Assembly: GCA_018400535.1 (NCBI GenBank)
Contig: JAGYMQ010000096.1
Coordinates: forward strand, 1 to 46,562
Reading direction: 5' to 3'
DNA length: 46,562 nt
Source: Candidatus Cloacimonadota bacterium
GTDB lineage: Bacteria; Cloacimonadota; Cloacimonadia; Cloacimonadales; TCS61
Translations under genes and position numbers: made by a program
In this document: positions 26,311-36,214 of the stretch, in pieces
Position numbering within the stretch: the stretch's first letter is position 1
Layout: each line of letters opens with the position of its first letter
Notes under the pieces: model-generated
Database searches by the model: none
Told to the model about the DNA's origin: nothing
Seen by the model: only the letters and a program-made list of their open reading frames with translations

Positions 26311-29300
26311 TTATTTCAATAAGATCATTTTCTTTATATCGATCGTTTTACCCTTATTTTGCAAACGGTAAAAATATATTCCCGAGCTCACATCTTTTCC
26401 TTCTTCATCGTTTCCGTGCCAGATGATCTCTCCATTCTGATCAGCATTGATCTGATATTTCTTGATCTTCTGTCCTTTGACATTGTAAATCGTCAAACTG
26501 GCATTCTGTGGTTCTTCGGCAAAAGAGAAGCGGATTTTCGTGGTGGGATTGAAAGGATTAGGGAAATTATTGAAAAGTTGATCTTGAATTTCTGGCGAAA
26601 CGATGGGCAGATCAAATCTTTCAGCGATAGCATTTTTCAGTAAAAGCTGTGTTCCGCTATTTTCCAAAGAATGATAAATTGAGATGAAATTCTCTTCTTT
26701 TTCTTCGATCTGTTCAACAAATTGATGAGCAAAACTCAGTGAACTATCGGGCTGCGTTTTTCCCCAATTATAACATATCGCCAGAACATCCAGGATATCT
26801 ACCTCGCCATTGCCATCACAATCAGCATATGGAGCATAAATATCATTCCAGTTGGAAGGATAATCATAGGAATTCCAATCGAACCCGATGATTGAACGGG
26901 AATCACCAGTTTCTCGCCAATAAATTCCAATTGGGAAAATATCATCGGCATCTACAATTCCGTTATTATCAGCGTCACCAGGAAAAATTCGAGAATAAAC
27001 GTTAATGAAATCTGATTTTGAAATGGTTGCGGTCGTGTCTCCATTACTAACACTTAAAGTCACTTCATAAGAACCTACTTGATCATAAATATGAGTTGGA
27101 TCTGATTCGGTAGAAATTGGAGAATTATCACCAAAATCCCATTGATACGAAAAGTTGTTTTCCTGTGGTGTTGTTTGATTTTCAAAACTCACTTCCAAAG
27201 GTTTATAGCCAGAGGTGTTTTGAGCAGTAAAATTTGGATTGATGTTAACCACATCTGAATATTCTGGTTCTTCTGTCGTGAATTTGATAGCAAGCTCGTT
27301 ATAAAGAGGCGTTGCACTATTAGGATAAATATTGGCATAGGTATAAAGTAACCCATCAGATTGTTGGAAATTTTCGATTCCAACAGTGCAATAATTTCCG
27401 TTAACATCAGGATTATTCACAGTATGATAATTGAACTGTATTTCACCATTTCCAGTATTTGTAGGATAATGATCCGGGTCAAAAAGAATGATCTGGAATT
27501 TTTCTACAGATGTATCATCTTCACGATTGACACATTTGTTCCATTCCACGATAAAAATATTCTCTGCTGTATCATAATAATAACAGATTCGCATATCCTT
27601 GTGCTCTCCGTCCTCAAGTTCACCTATCAGATCATCCCAATAGGGCGCGATCATCCCATAAGGACCAAGAGCAGAAGGAATATTCCAATTACGAAAATAA
27701 GTTTCCCAAGTAGGCTGAAGCGAGATCCAGCCATTTGTGCAAATCGTCAAACTATCGATCGGCTGATCATAATAAACGAAATTCATCGGCATTTCGATCG
27801 ATTCGGAGCGATCGTCACCCAATTCAAAAACATCACCATTCCCACCTTCAGCAGGATCAATCTCGATCCAGTCGTAGGTTGGAGCTTTTGTGTAAAACAC
27901 ATCGTGACTGTCATAAGCATAATAGCCGAATTGATCGGGTCCAGTTGGTGCAGATTGATCTACTTCTCCGATTTCAAGATTGAAATGGATAATCGTCTGT
28001 AAATCATTTGCGTCAAAGATTTCGATCTGGAAAGGAATGTTCTTCCCGATATAGACATCTTCCGATACAGTTACGGCAGTCGTTGTTTCTGCAAAGGAAT
28101 TCATCGCGATATTGCCGAAATTCAAATCTGGATCAGGTATCATTATTTCGGTATCAGCAGAAGATAATGTTCCTATAACTTCTGAAACATTAAAAGTTCC
28201 CAAATTTTGAATTTGGATAGTAATATCGTCTGTCATTCCTGGTTCCAGAAAATCATTTGCTATACTTATCTCAGAAACTTCAAATACAAGACTATTGGCA
28301 ATTAGTTCAAACTTTAGAGTAGTTCCTTCAGAAACTGCTAGATCAAACTCCAGAATTTCATTATTGGGACAATTTTCATCTATCGAAATATCGTAGGAAT
28401 TACTGGAAATCTCGCCAGCATTAATATCGCCAAAATCAGCTTGTGAATTAATAATATTTACGAATGAACTTTCAGAAATGAGATTAGCGCTTATTCCATT
28501 TGCTGTTTGTGAACCAAAATTTTTCAAAGATATTTCGAGTGCTATATCAATTCCAGCATTGATCGCTTGATCTGTTTCCACGTTTTCCAAACCGATATCG
28601 ACGTTATCTGACACAACAGCAATATTTTGTTGAAAAGGATGGTAATTTTCTTTTGTTATTGTGATCTGGATATCTCCGCTAGTTTCCGAATCAAGATAAA
28701 TATCCGCAATGCCGTTTTCCACGATTTCTGTGCTCATGAATTCATTTTCTTTAATAGCAGTAACAACCGCACCATTGAGATCGGGAAGATCGAGGTTAAG
28801 GAAATTCGTGCCGATATTAACTTCTGAGGGAAGATCGCAATTGATAGGTTCTGGCACTTTCGTCCAAATTTTCAAAGAAGGATCACCCAGAATATTATAG
28901 ACATTAAAATAAGAATCTACCAGATCTGAAGGTGCTTGATTTAAGGGGAAATTATTGTATAATTCAATTTTACCACGTAAAATAGCCGAACCAAAATTAT
29001 AAATATCTTCATCATAGATGCCGGTTACAAAACCCGAAAAAATTGAGTTATTTAATTTTGTGCTTGTATGTAGATCGGAAGGGCCGACAAAAATCACGCC
29101 ACCTTTGGGGCTGGCTGGCGTTCCCATTTGCAGCCATTTTTCTCCGAAACAGGGATCGACGACGTTGGCAAAATCTCCTGTGTTGCAGACGAAAGAAGCA
29201 ATCACGGGCAGCATCGATCCGTTATTCAAATCTTCCAGATCATCGTTGTGATAGAGAGGATAGTGCCAGCCATTGGCATCTCCCCAACCGCGATAACTGA

Positions 29301-30399
29301 CTATTCCCACACCTTGATTGATGGAAGAAGTGATCTGTGAAGTGCCTGGATAAGTGGGCGGATAATAGATCTGGTCGATCTCATTATAGTCATTCTCATA
29401 TAATTTATCGCGAAACCATTTAGTTACTTTCACAGGAGTTGTAGGATTTGGTGGCGTCGGGCTATAATTTCCAGCAACTAATGTAGCATTTTGAAACCAA
29501 TGTGTTTGGTCCATAAAAGGAGTTTTTTCATAATTTAGAATTTTTGCCACGATAGTCTGTAATTGAAACACATTATCGACAGAAATTCTACCGATGATCA
29601 TTTCGGGAAAATAATCATCACCATCTAATAATGTGTATGGATGATCGGTCACATCCAATTCCCCGGAAAAATTATAAAAATAGGCAGGGATCTCAAAACT
29701 ATCGTCGATATCGCCTGTCAACAAAATATAATCTGGCGGATATTCTTCTGTATCATAAAGGTCTTGAATATATGATTTTATCTCGCTGTTTGTGATTCCA
29801 ATATCTGCTTTTGTTACTATATCGGTAGCAATTCCGCAGGCGTTCTTCCATTCTGCAAAAACCTGGATCGTTGGGACCAGATCATCATGAGTAATGATCA
29901 GCATTTTGGAGTGCGAGCTATCCAATCCATTTAGATAGGAAGTAGAGTAATTATCAACTATCTGACGATAAATCGGCAGAAAAGCAACAGAAACCTTGGT
30001 TGGAGTGGAGACAATATCTTGGGGAATGATCTCCATTTCCATTTCTTCCAAAACAAATTTTTCATTATTCTTTTCTCTTATGAGCTGCAAATTGAAATTA
30101 TGTCCAAATAATTCTCGCATCACGAAACTATTTTTATAAGAGAAATAATCTGAGCCGCGTACATTTTCTGTTTGCAAAAGTTCACCGCGTTCATCATAGT
30201 GGGAAACAACGCAATTTTGCACAGCTATTTCAATCTGGCGAGCGGGTACAGCTAAGATTTGGGTTAGCTCTTCTTTTCCCTCTTCTCCTTCGTTCATAAA
30301 ATGCAATTTCACTTTTCCAGCTTCGGTCGAATAATTGATTTCCGCCTGGAGTGCGGTTAAAACCAAAGCAAGAAAAATCAGCAAGGTAAGGCGTTTCAC
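26311..30399 (-). CDS. Gingipain-like (peptidase C25 family) protein with PKD, dockerin and sorting domains; catalytic His replaced
   Basis: A 1362-residue secreted protein starting at a GTG with GGAGG just upstream. After a signal peptide (1-19) and a propeptide-like region, residues about 160-515 are C25-like: YILLTGD, EMIIGRISV, SYRGWGDANGW, SFVCNTGDF and YNILGDPSLKIWT. The nucleophile position C405 is kept, but the usual YxGHG His is W372. Ig-like and CARDB-like modules follow, then a domain shared with the next protein (about 820-1040; YYAYDSHD, CTNGWISL), a PKD domain (about 1050-1133) and a dockerin with calcium loops at 1142-1153 (DADNNGIVDADD) and 1193-1204 (DCDGNGEVDILD). The last 90 residues are a sorting domain (NFPNPFNPTTKI). 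It is probably exported and docked; enzyme activity is doubtful. Confidence 0.88.
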   Translation of the reverse strand: MKRLTLLIFLALVLTALQAEINYSTEAGKVKLHFMNEGEEGKEELTQILAVPARQIEIAVQNCVVSHYDERGELLQTENVRGSDYFSYKNSFVMRELFGHNFNLQLIREKNNEKFVLEEMEMEIIPQDIVSTPTKVSVAFLPIYRQIVDNYSTSYLNGLDSSHSKMLIITHDDLVPTIQVFAEWKNACGIATDIVTKADIGITNSEIKSYIQDLYDTEEYPPDYILLTGDIDDSFEIPAYFYNFSGELDVTDHPYTLLDGDDYFPEMIIGRISVDNVFQLQTIVAKILNYEKTPFMDQTHWFQNATLVAGNYSPTPPNPTTPVKVTKWFRDKLYENDYNEIDQIYYPPTYPGTSQITSSINQGVGIVSYRGWGDANGWHYPLYHNDDLEDLNNGSMLPVIASFVCNTGDFANVVDPCFGEKWLQMGTPASPKGGVIFVGPSDLHTSTKLNNSIFSGFVTGIYDEDIYNFGSAILRGKIELYNNFPLNQAPSDLVDSYFNVYNILGDPSLKIWTKVPEPINCDLPSEVNIGTNFLNLDLPDLNGAVVTAIKENEFMSTEIVENGIADIYLDSETSGDIQITITKENYHPFQQNIAVVSDNVDIGLENVETDQAINAGIDIALEISLKNFGSQTANGISANLISESSFVNIINSQADFGDINAGEISSNSYDISIDENCPNNEILEFDLAVSEGTTLKFELIANSLVFEVSEISIANDFLEPGMTDDITIQIQNLGTFNVSEVIGTLSSADTEIMIPDPDLNFGNIAMNSFAETTTAVTVSEDVYIGKNIPFQIEIFDANDLQTIIHFNLEIGEVDQSAPTGPDQFGYYAYDSHDVFYTKAPTYDWIEIDPAEGGNGDVFELGDDRSESIEMPMNFVYYDQPIDSLTICTNGWISLQPTWETYFRNWNIPSALGPYGMIAPYWDDLIGELEDGEHKDMRICYYYDTAENIFIVEWNKCVNREDDTSVEKFQIILFDPDHYPTNTGNGEIQFNYHTVNNPDVNGNYCTVGIENFQQSDGLLYTYANIYPNSATPLYNELAIKFTTEEPEYSDVVNINPNFTAQNTSGYKPLEVSFENQTTPQENNFSYQWDFGDNSPISTESDPTHIYDQVGSYEVTLSVSNGDTTATISKSDFINVYSRIFPGDADNNGIVDADDIFPIGIYWRETGDSRSIIGFDWNSYDYPSNWNDIYAPYADCDGNGEVDILDVLAICYNWGKTQPDSSLSFAHQFVEQIEEKEENFISIYHSLENSGTQLLLKNAIAERFDLPIVSPEIQDQLFNNFPNPFNPTTKIRFSFAEEPQNASLTIYNVKGQKIKKYQINADQNGEIIWHGNDEEGKDVSSGIYFYRLQNKGKTIDIKKMILLK

Positions 30400-30423
30400 A
30401 AATCCTCCGTATATATTTTTTCT

Positions 30424-33400
30424 TTATTTCAACAATAACATTTTTTTTGTTTCGTGCTGCTGAGATGTCTTCATTCGATAAAAATAAATTCCAGAAGCTA
30501 TCTTGCGTTGATCATCATCTATTCCATTCCAGACAATCGAATGAAGACCAGCTTCTAATTCACTATTGACAAGCGTTCGCACCTTTTTTCCTTTAATATT
30601 GAAGATCTCGATGTTCACAAATTCTTTTGTTTTCAAAGCAAACCTGATCTTTGTTGTGGGATTGAAAGGATTGGGAATATTATCCAATAACTCAGTTTTT
30701 ATGGGAACGTTCGTGTTCGTTGCATCAGTGTGTTCGATCGTATAAGTATTTGAAGGATCAGATTCATAACCTGAATACATTGCAGTTACATAATAGTTAT
30801 AATTTCCGCTCGTTACATTTTCGTCCAGATAGGAAGTTTCGGTAGTTTCAGCGATAAATTCATCATTTTGGTAAACTTTGTATCCATCAAAACTGCGAAT
30901 TGTCCCAGCGGGTGCTGTCCAGCCCAAAAGGATATCAAAACCTTGTGAAATAGCGGCCAGATCGGTGGGTGGAGCAAGTTCGATCTGCACTTCGACTGTA
31001 TTGGAAGGTTCAGAAAGCAGCGAATTATCATAAACAGCGACGACGTAATATTCATAATCATTTGGAGCTAAGCCAAAATCATCGTAAGTCATTGTGTTCG
31101 GATCATTGATCTGAGCGATCTCAAATTCATCTCGGAAAACCTTGAAACCGGTCAAAGCTCGGTTCATAGAATTTTCTCTTTTTGAACGCAGCAAACGAGA
31201 CCGTTTGGGAGTAATTCTTGTTGTTCGGATCAAATCCAAGCCCATTTCCCAATTAAGCGTAACGTCATTCGTGGAAATCGTTGCCGCCAGGTTTTGTGGA
31301 TTGCTCAAAGGTTGCAAAACGAAATCGATGGTAACAGTTTCATTTTGCTGCACGGTCACATTTTCCACAGTTTGTGAACTATATCCAGTCAAGTTGGCAG
31401 ATACATTGTAATCACCGGGGAGAACGGGGATCAGATAATCACCATTGCTATTGGGATGAGTCTGATAATTTTCTGCTGAGATCAACACATCTTCGATATT
31501 TCCACTTCCACCATCTAACGAAACATTTCCTTCAATGTAGCCAACTCCCTGTGGACTACCGCTTTCGATCGTAACATCATCGACATACCAATAATTTATG
31601 TTGTAAGAATTTCCATCAAAAGTGAAGGCCAGCTGGAAGTTCTGTGAACCCACATCATCTGTTTCGACAGTAATATTTTCCAAAGTTGCAGGATAGTCGT
31701 TGTCGGGAAATTCAACCACCGTATTCCAATTATTTCCATCACTTGTTGTTTCTACACGTAGATTGTAATCTCCACTAAAATCATTGATCATATGACGGAA
31801 TTCCAGATCAAGTGTATTCGATCCCAGAGTATTGATGGGATCGGTGACCAACCGTTGAGTTGCAACCGTCGAGGGAGACCAGGAAAATTCAGCTTCTGGT
31901 GAATTTCCGCCAGCACTACTGCTCGAAGATTGTTCCCAGTTGATCTGTCCCGATGAGGAAGTCACACTCCAGCCATCAGGTGGCCAGGTTCCGCTGAAAT
32001 CCGTATTTATCATAACTGGTATCTGTGAAATGGCAAGAATGAATTGATCGGAAAAGCTATAGTTGTAATCTCCTGTCAATTCCCAATCGATGAAAGCATT
32101 ATGACCAACTGGAGCAGCATTATCGACTGTAATATTAAAAATTCCCGTGCCGATCGTGTTCCCGCCGAATAATCCAAAATCGTAGGTTGCATTATTCAAA
32201 GTGATATGTTGGTCATTTTCGGTTAATTCCACAATACTATTATAGAGATCTGCCCCACCGATATTTTCAAAAGAAACCAGAACATCAGCCGTTTCACCAG
32301 GATCCAAAATATTATTATCACCATCATCGACCAGAACTGAAAGCAATTCCATTATCGGAGCATTTAGTTCAACAGTAAAATTTAATTCCCAAGTATTTTC
32401 ATTGCTTGTAACGACAATGTCAATGCCAACGACATGTTCATCAGGACAATCTTCAGCGATCGTAACCTCATAATCACTCAGATTGATCCCAGCTCCTCCA
32501 CCACCAATATCACCATAATCTGCTGTATCATTCGTGATTGTCAAATATGGATCAGAAGTAGATATTGTAGCGCTGACGTCAGTTGCGGGATTATCACCCA
32601 AATTATTGAGCTGAACTTGTAAACCAGCATCTTCAGCATAATCGAGCTGTCCATTATTATTCCCATTCACATCATTGATGACAACACCACCCATCACGAT
32701 GAAAGGTTCGACAAAGGACACAGGCGGTCCCGTGATCAACAGAGCCATTTCATCTTCGAGGGTTTTTGCCGGAAGTGGATAAGTATTATTAAAAGTGTAT
32801 TCCAATCCAATTAAGCCAGAATGATCTTCAATTCCGACCGTAGCAAATTGTCCATGTTGGGAAGGATAGGAGCCCTGATCTATATTATTTATTACTTTGT
32901 ATTGGAATTTTATTTCGCTGTCAGCAGTTGCTGTAGGATAGTAATTTGCATCATACAGGATTAACTGGAAGGTCTCTTCACTATCGTTATATTCATTGTG
33001 CATATTATCCCATTGAATGATAAACGAATGTGAAGCATTGTCATAATAGGAATAGACATTACCCGTTTTCAGATCATCCCAAAAAGGTGCTATCATTGGC
33101 GAAGGTCCCATCGGAGCTGGTATTTTCCAGTTCATAAAAGAAGTATCTTCCGAATAGCCAGGAGCAACCCAACCATTTGAACAAACCGCGAGTGTATTAT
33201 ATTCTTCACCATAAAATTTGAAAACGATCGGGAGATCAATATTTATCACATCGCCTGTATTTCCAGGATCATTCAAATTGAGATTCGTGCCCAATGAACT
33301 GATCTCGATCCAATCATAAACAGGAACATTATAATAATCTGTATCGCCATCATCATAGATATAATAGCCATAGGCATCGGGACCGAGCGGATCGGTGATC

Positions 33401-36078
33401 GAAACTTCACCTACATAGACGGGAAAAGTAACTGTTTGATCATAGCCATCGTTATTATACAGATTCAATTCTAAGGTGAATTGACTGCCAGGAATGATCT
33501 GCGTTTCTGCTGTCAACGTGAAAGGATCTCCCGCATTACTGGATTGTCCACCAATTGGGATCGTGCCAAAATAACCTTCGTCATCAACAATTATCAGTTT
33601 ATTATCGAGAGAAGAAAGTGTGCCATAGATCAAATTTACATCGATATCCCCCAGATTTTCGATGGTTACTTCAATATCAACAGTTTCGCCTGGATCAATC
33701 ATATTATTGGGATCATCCACAACATAATCTGTTGCGAGAAGATTTGCACCTTTCACCGGTAAATAGAGCACATCGTTCCAGATATTCCCAGCTGCGTCAG
33801 AGATCTGCATATTCAATTGGATCGTCATTCCGCCCAAAACATCAGGATCGACCACGATATCAAAATCATCATCAGAAAATTGGGATGATCCAGCTGCAAT
33901 ATTTCCAAAATCTTCTGTATCATCATTGATCTGAATAAAATCGTTGGGAGTGGTGATCTGCGCAGTTACAGAATTAGCAGTTTGACTTCCAAAATTTTTC
34001 AATTGCACGGGTATTTCGATCGTCTCGCCAGAATTGATCAAACCATCATCGTTTCCGCTAGAAGTTCCTGAATTGTCATCATCGATCAGATAAGATTCCA
34101 CATTCACAAAACGTGGTTGTCCTGCAATCTCAAAACTTCCCAGATGAGGAATAAAATTATGTTTCGTAACAGTTAATTGAACAGTTCCTGAATTTTGTGC
34201 ATTCAAAGGAAGATAGAGCATTCCATTTTCGTCGGTAAAATCGGAAGAGAAGATTTCGTCATCACCTTGCAGAGCGGTGACCCACGCATCTTCGATCGGA
34301 TAGCCTTCGTCATCGATCACAGTGACTTCCAGATAGTTTGCTCCTGTAGAAACCTGGTTTTGATAGGTCACTTGCATCGGTTGTGGAACAGCAGTCCAGA
34401 GATCGATAGCGGGATCGCCCATCAAATTATTCCAATCTGAAAAATTATTAACAGCACCACCGGGATTTTGGGGATAATTCAGATAAAGATTGAGTTTACC
34501 TCGATTCAAGGCACCGCCCTGATGCTTTATCCCCTCAGCAAAAAGACCATAAAAAATTCCTGAATCAACAGAATTATTGAAGCAAGTGTGAGTAGAAGTT
34601 GTGGCTGTTCCGATTGCACCGATCGCTCCTTTTGGATTACTTGGATTTCCAGCTTTCAGAAATACTTCACTTCTCGCTTCGTCCCAAGTGGAAGCAAAAG
34701 TTCCCGTACCGCAGGTGAGAAAAACTGCAAAAGGAAGCATAAAACCATTGTTTAAAGCTAAAATGTTATTAATATCGAAACCGCTCATGCCCATATAACC
34801 ACGATAATTGAAATAGCTAACGCCGCTATTCAAACTATTTGTCATCGTTCCAGAATATCCACTAATGTAATTTTCTGTATAATTGAGATTCGGAGCTGTA
34901 TTCATCATCATATTTTTGATATGCTGTTTTGTATCGACAGTGGAAGTTCCAGATGAGCTGGGATCACCGATCAAGACAACTTCATCATACCAATCAGTAT
35001 TCTGCAAAAAAGGTTCTTTCTCGTAGCCCAAAATCTTTGCGATGATCGTTTGAAATTCGATGATCGTATCGAAAGACAATCTGCCGATGAAAACATCAGC
35101 GAGGATATCCGTTCCATCTAAACGCGTATAATTGTGGTCTCCATTATTATCTGCTGGAATTGTGTATGGGCCTTCTGCATCTCCAACGAGACAGACGAAT
35201 TCTGGAGGATTCAACCAATTATCGTAGGCATCTTGAATAAAATTTTTAATGCTTGAATGAGATGTGCCTGTTTCAAAAGTGCTTGCGGCGTAAACATCAA
35301 AACCCTTTTGGCGTTTCCAATCAATCAAATATTGAAGATTGTCTTCGACGGATGTATCATTCGGATAGATATAAAGATAGCTGGGATGTTGGTTTTCTTC
35401 TCGTGTTTCAATCGATTTATAATTCAAAACTGTGGATTGATATAAAGATTGGAAAGAGCGAGAAGGTGCGTGCTCAAGAGTTTTTCGATTAATCCCACCT
35501 TTTTCGTCAGTTTCAATATTGACCTCGATATTTTTGATAATGTGCAATTCGCGTTTGGCGGGATCATACTGGAAAGGATTGATAGTCAAGCGAACAATTC
35601 TCAAATCTCGCATTATAGCTGGTTCTCCCAACTGCACGATTTCTGCTGGGAAAATCTTTGAACCGTTATAAAATTCTTCATCGATAACAAAATTTCGATC
35701 GCTCGATTGACTTTCACTTTGCAATCTTTGAGCGGGATAAACGTCAATATTTTTAACAATTTTGCGATCGTAAGAAATGATTTCGAAATGGGGGTTTCCG
35801 CTGTTTGGAATAGCGATCAAGCGTGAAAATCTTGGCAATGCTGGCTTTCCTTCTTCGATAAACTCACCTTCATTCCAATAGGTAATATGTTTGTAATTTT
35901 TATTATCAACAGTAATACTTTTTTCTTCATATCCATTCAGAGTAAAAAACACTTTTGTATTTGCCTTGTCAGTTGAATTATGTTCAAATAATATTTCGTT
36001 GTTTGAAATGCTTATCCAATTAGCATTTAGAATACTGACGACTAAAATCGTTAAAAGCAAAAAAATAATTTTTTTCAT
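30424..36078 (-). CDS. Gingipain-like (peptidase C25 family) surface protein with carboxypeptidase-regulatory, Fn3 and sorting domains; catalytic His replaced
   Basis: An 1884-residue secreted protein and first gene of the run. Signal peptide 1-19, C25 propeptide-like region about 45-215 (EGKPALPRFSRLIAIP), C25 domain about 230-565 (FVCLVGD, DVFIGRLSF, FNYRGYMGMSG, FLTCGTGTF, NLMGDPAIDLWT). C456 is at the nucleophile position; Y428 replaces the expected His. Next come CARDB-like modules, the module shared with its neighbour (YGYYIYDDGD, CSNGWV), a jelly-roll (choice-of-anchor-J-like) domain at about 1354-1505, a carboxypeptidase regulatory-like domain, two Fn3 domains and a sorting domain (NIPNPFNPTTKI). 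The first Fn3 has an Arg/Lys-rich insert at about 1613-1640. Shared module order suggests tandem duplication with the next gene, 24 nt downstream. Confidence 0.88.
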   Translation of the reverse strand: MKKIIFLLLTILVVSILNANWISISNNEILFEHNSTDKANTKVFFTLNGYEEKSITVDNKNYKHITYWNEGEFIEEGKPALPRFSRLIAIPNSGNPHFEIISYDRKIVKNIDVYPAQRLQSESQSSDRNFVIDEEFYNGSKIFPAEIVQLGEPAIMRDLRIVRLTINPFQYDPAKRELHIIKNIEVNIETDEKGGINRKTLEHAPSRSFQSLYQSTVLNYKSIETREENQHPSYLYIYPNDTSVEDNLQYLIDWKRQKGFDVYAASTFETGTSHSSIKNFIQDAYDNWLNPPEFVCLVGDAEGPYTIPADNNGDHNYTRLDGTDILADVFIGRLSFDTIIEFQTIIAKILGYEKEPFLQNTDWYDEVVLIGDPSSSGTSTVDTKQHIKNMMMNTAPNLNYTENYISGYSGTMTNSLNSGVSYFNYRGYMGMSGFDINNILALNNGFMLPFAVFLTCGTGTFASTWDEARSEVFLKAGNPSNPKGAIGAIGTATTSTHTCFNNSVDSGIFYGLFAEGIKHQGGALNRGKLNLYLNYPQNPGGAVNNFSDWNNLMGDPAIDLWTAVPQPMQVTYQNQVSTGANYLEVTVIDDEGYPIEDAWVTALQGDDEIFSSDFTDENGMLYLPLNAQNSGTVQLTVTKHNFIPHLGSFEIAGQPRFVNVESYLIDDDNSGTSSGNDDGLINSGETIEIPVQLKNFGSQTANSVTAQITTPNDFIQINDDTEDFGNIAAGSSQFSDDDFDIVVDPDVLGGMTIQLNMQISDAAGNIWNDVLYLPVKGANLLATDYVVDDPNNMIDPGETVDIEVTIENLGDIDVNLIYGTLSSLDNKLIIVDDEGYFGTIPIGGQSSNAGDPFTLTAETQIIPGSQFTLELNLYNNDGYDQTVTFPVYVGEVSITDPLGPDAYGYYIYDDGDTDYYNVPVYDWIEISSLGTNLNLNDPGNTGDVINIDLPIVFKFYGEEYNTLAVCSNGWVAPGYSEDTSFMNWKIPAPMGPSPMIAPFWDDLKTGNVYSYYDNASHSFIIQWDNMHNEYNDSEETFQLILYDANYYPTATADSEIKFQYKVINNIDQGSYPSQHGQFATVGIEDHSGLIGLEYTFNNTYPLPAKTLEDEMALLITGPPVSFVEPFIVMGGVVINDVNGNNNGQLDYAEDAGLQVQLNNLGDNPATDVSATISTSDPYLTITNDTADYGDIGGGGAGINLSDYEVTIAEDCPDEHVVGIDIVVTSNENTWELNFTVELNAPIMELLSVLVDDGDNNILDPGETADVLVSFENIGGADLYNSIVELTENDQHITLNNATYDFGLFGGNTIGTGIFNITVDNAAPVGHNAFIDWELTGDYNYSFSDQFILAISQIPVMINTDFSGTWPPDGWSVTSSSGQINWEQSSSSSAGGNSPEAEFSWSPSTVATQRLVTDPINTLGSNTLDLEFRHMINDFSGDYNLRVETTSDGNNWNTVVEFPDNDYPATLENITVETDDVGSQNFQLAFTFDGNSYNINYWYVDDVTIESGSPQGVGYIEGNVSLDGGSGNIEDVLISAENYQTHPNSNGDYLIPVLPGDYNVSANLTGYSSQTVENVTVQQNETVTIDFVLQPLSNPQNLAATISTNDVTLNWEMGLDLIRTTRITPKRSRLLRSKRENSMNRALTGFKVFRDEFEIAQINDPNTMTYDDFGLAPNDYEYYVVAVYDNSLLSEPSNTVEVQIELAPPTDLAAISQGFDILLGWTAPAGTIRSFDGYKVYQNDEFIAETTETSYLDENVTSGNYNYYVTAMYSGYESDPSNTYTIEHTDATNTNVPIKTELLDNIPNPFNPTTKIRFALKTKEFVNIEIFNIKGKKVRTLVNSELEAGLHSIVWNGIDDDQRKIASGIYFYRMKTSQQHETKKMLLLK

Positions 36079-36133
36079 ATTTTATCTCCAACAAAATTTA
36101 GGATTAACAATGCAAAATTTATTCCAGCGTTAT

Positions 36134-36160
36134 ACTATAAACAAATTTATTTCATTTCAA
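36134..36160 (-). promoter_or_regulatory. Candidate promoter of the C25/poly-gamma-glutamate run
   Basis: On the minus strand TTGAAA (36160-36155) and TATAGT (36139-36134) are 15 nt apart, about 55 nt before the ATG at 36078. A GGAG Shine-Dalgarno precedes that ATG. This is the only sizeable gap upstream of the eight genes. Confidence 0.35.
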
Positions 36161-36214
36161 TACCCTTTGAAACTGAATCTACTAGGTGATATCTGATCAT
36201 AAAATAATTTTATG

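Noticed and set aside
27361-28002. 213-codon open frame on the plus strand
   Set aside because: Antisense to the 1362-residue C25 protein and without start signals or recognisable domains.
36198-36214. CATAAAAT-A-ATTTTATG palindrome next to the EamA stop codon
   Set aside because: Entirely AT-rich and short; such palindromes are expected by chance in this base composition.
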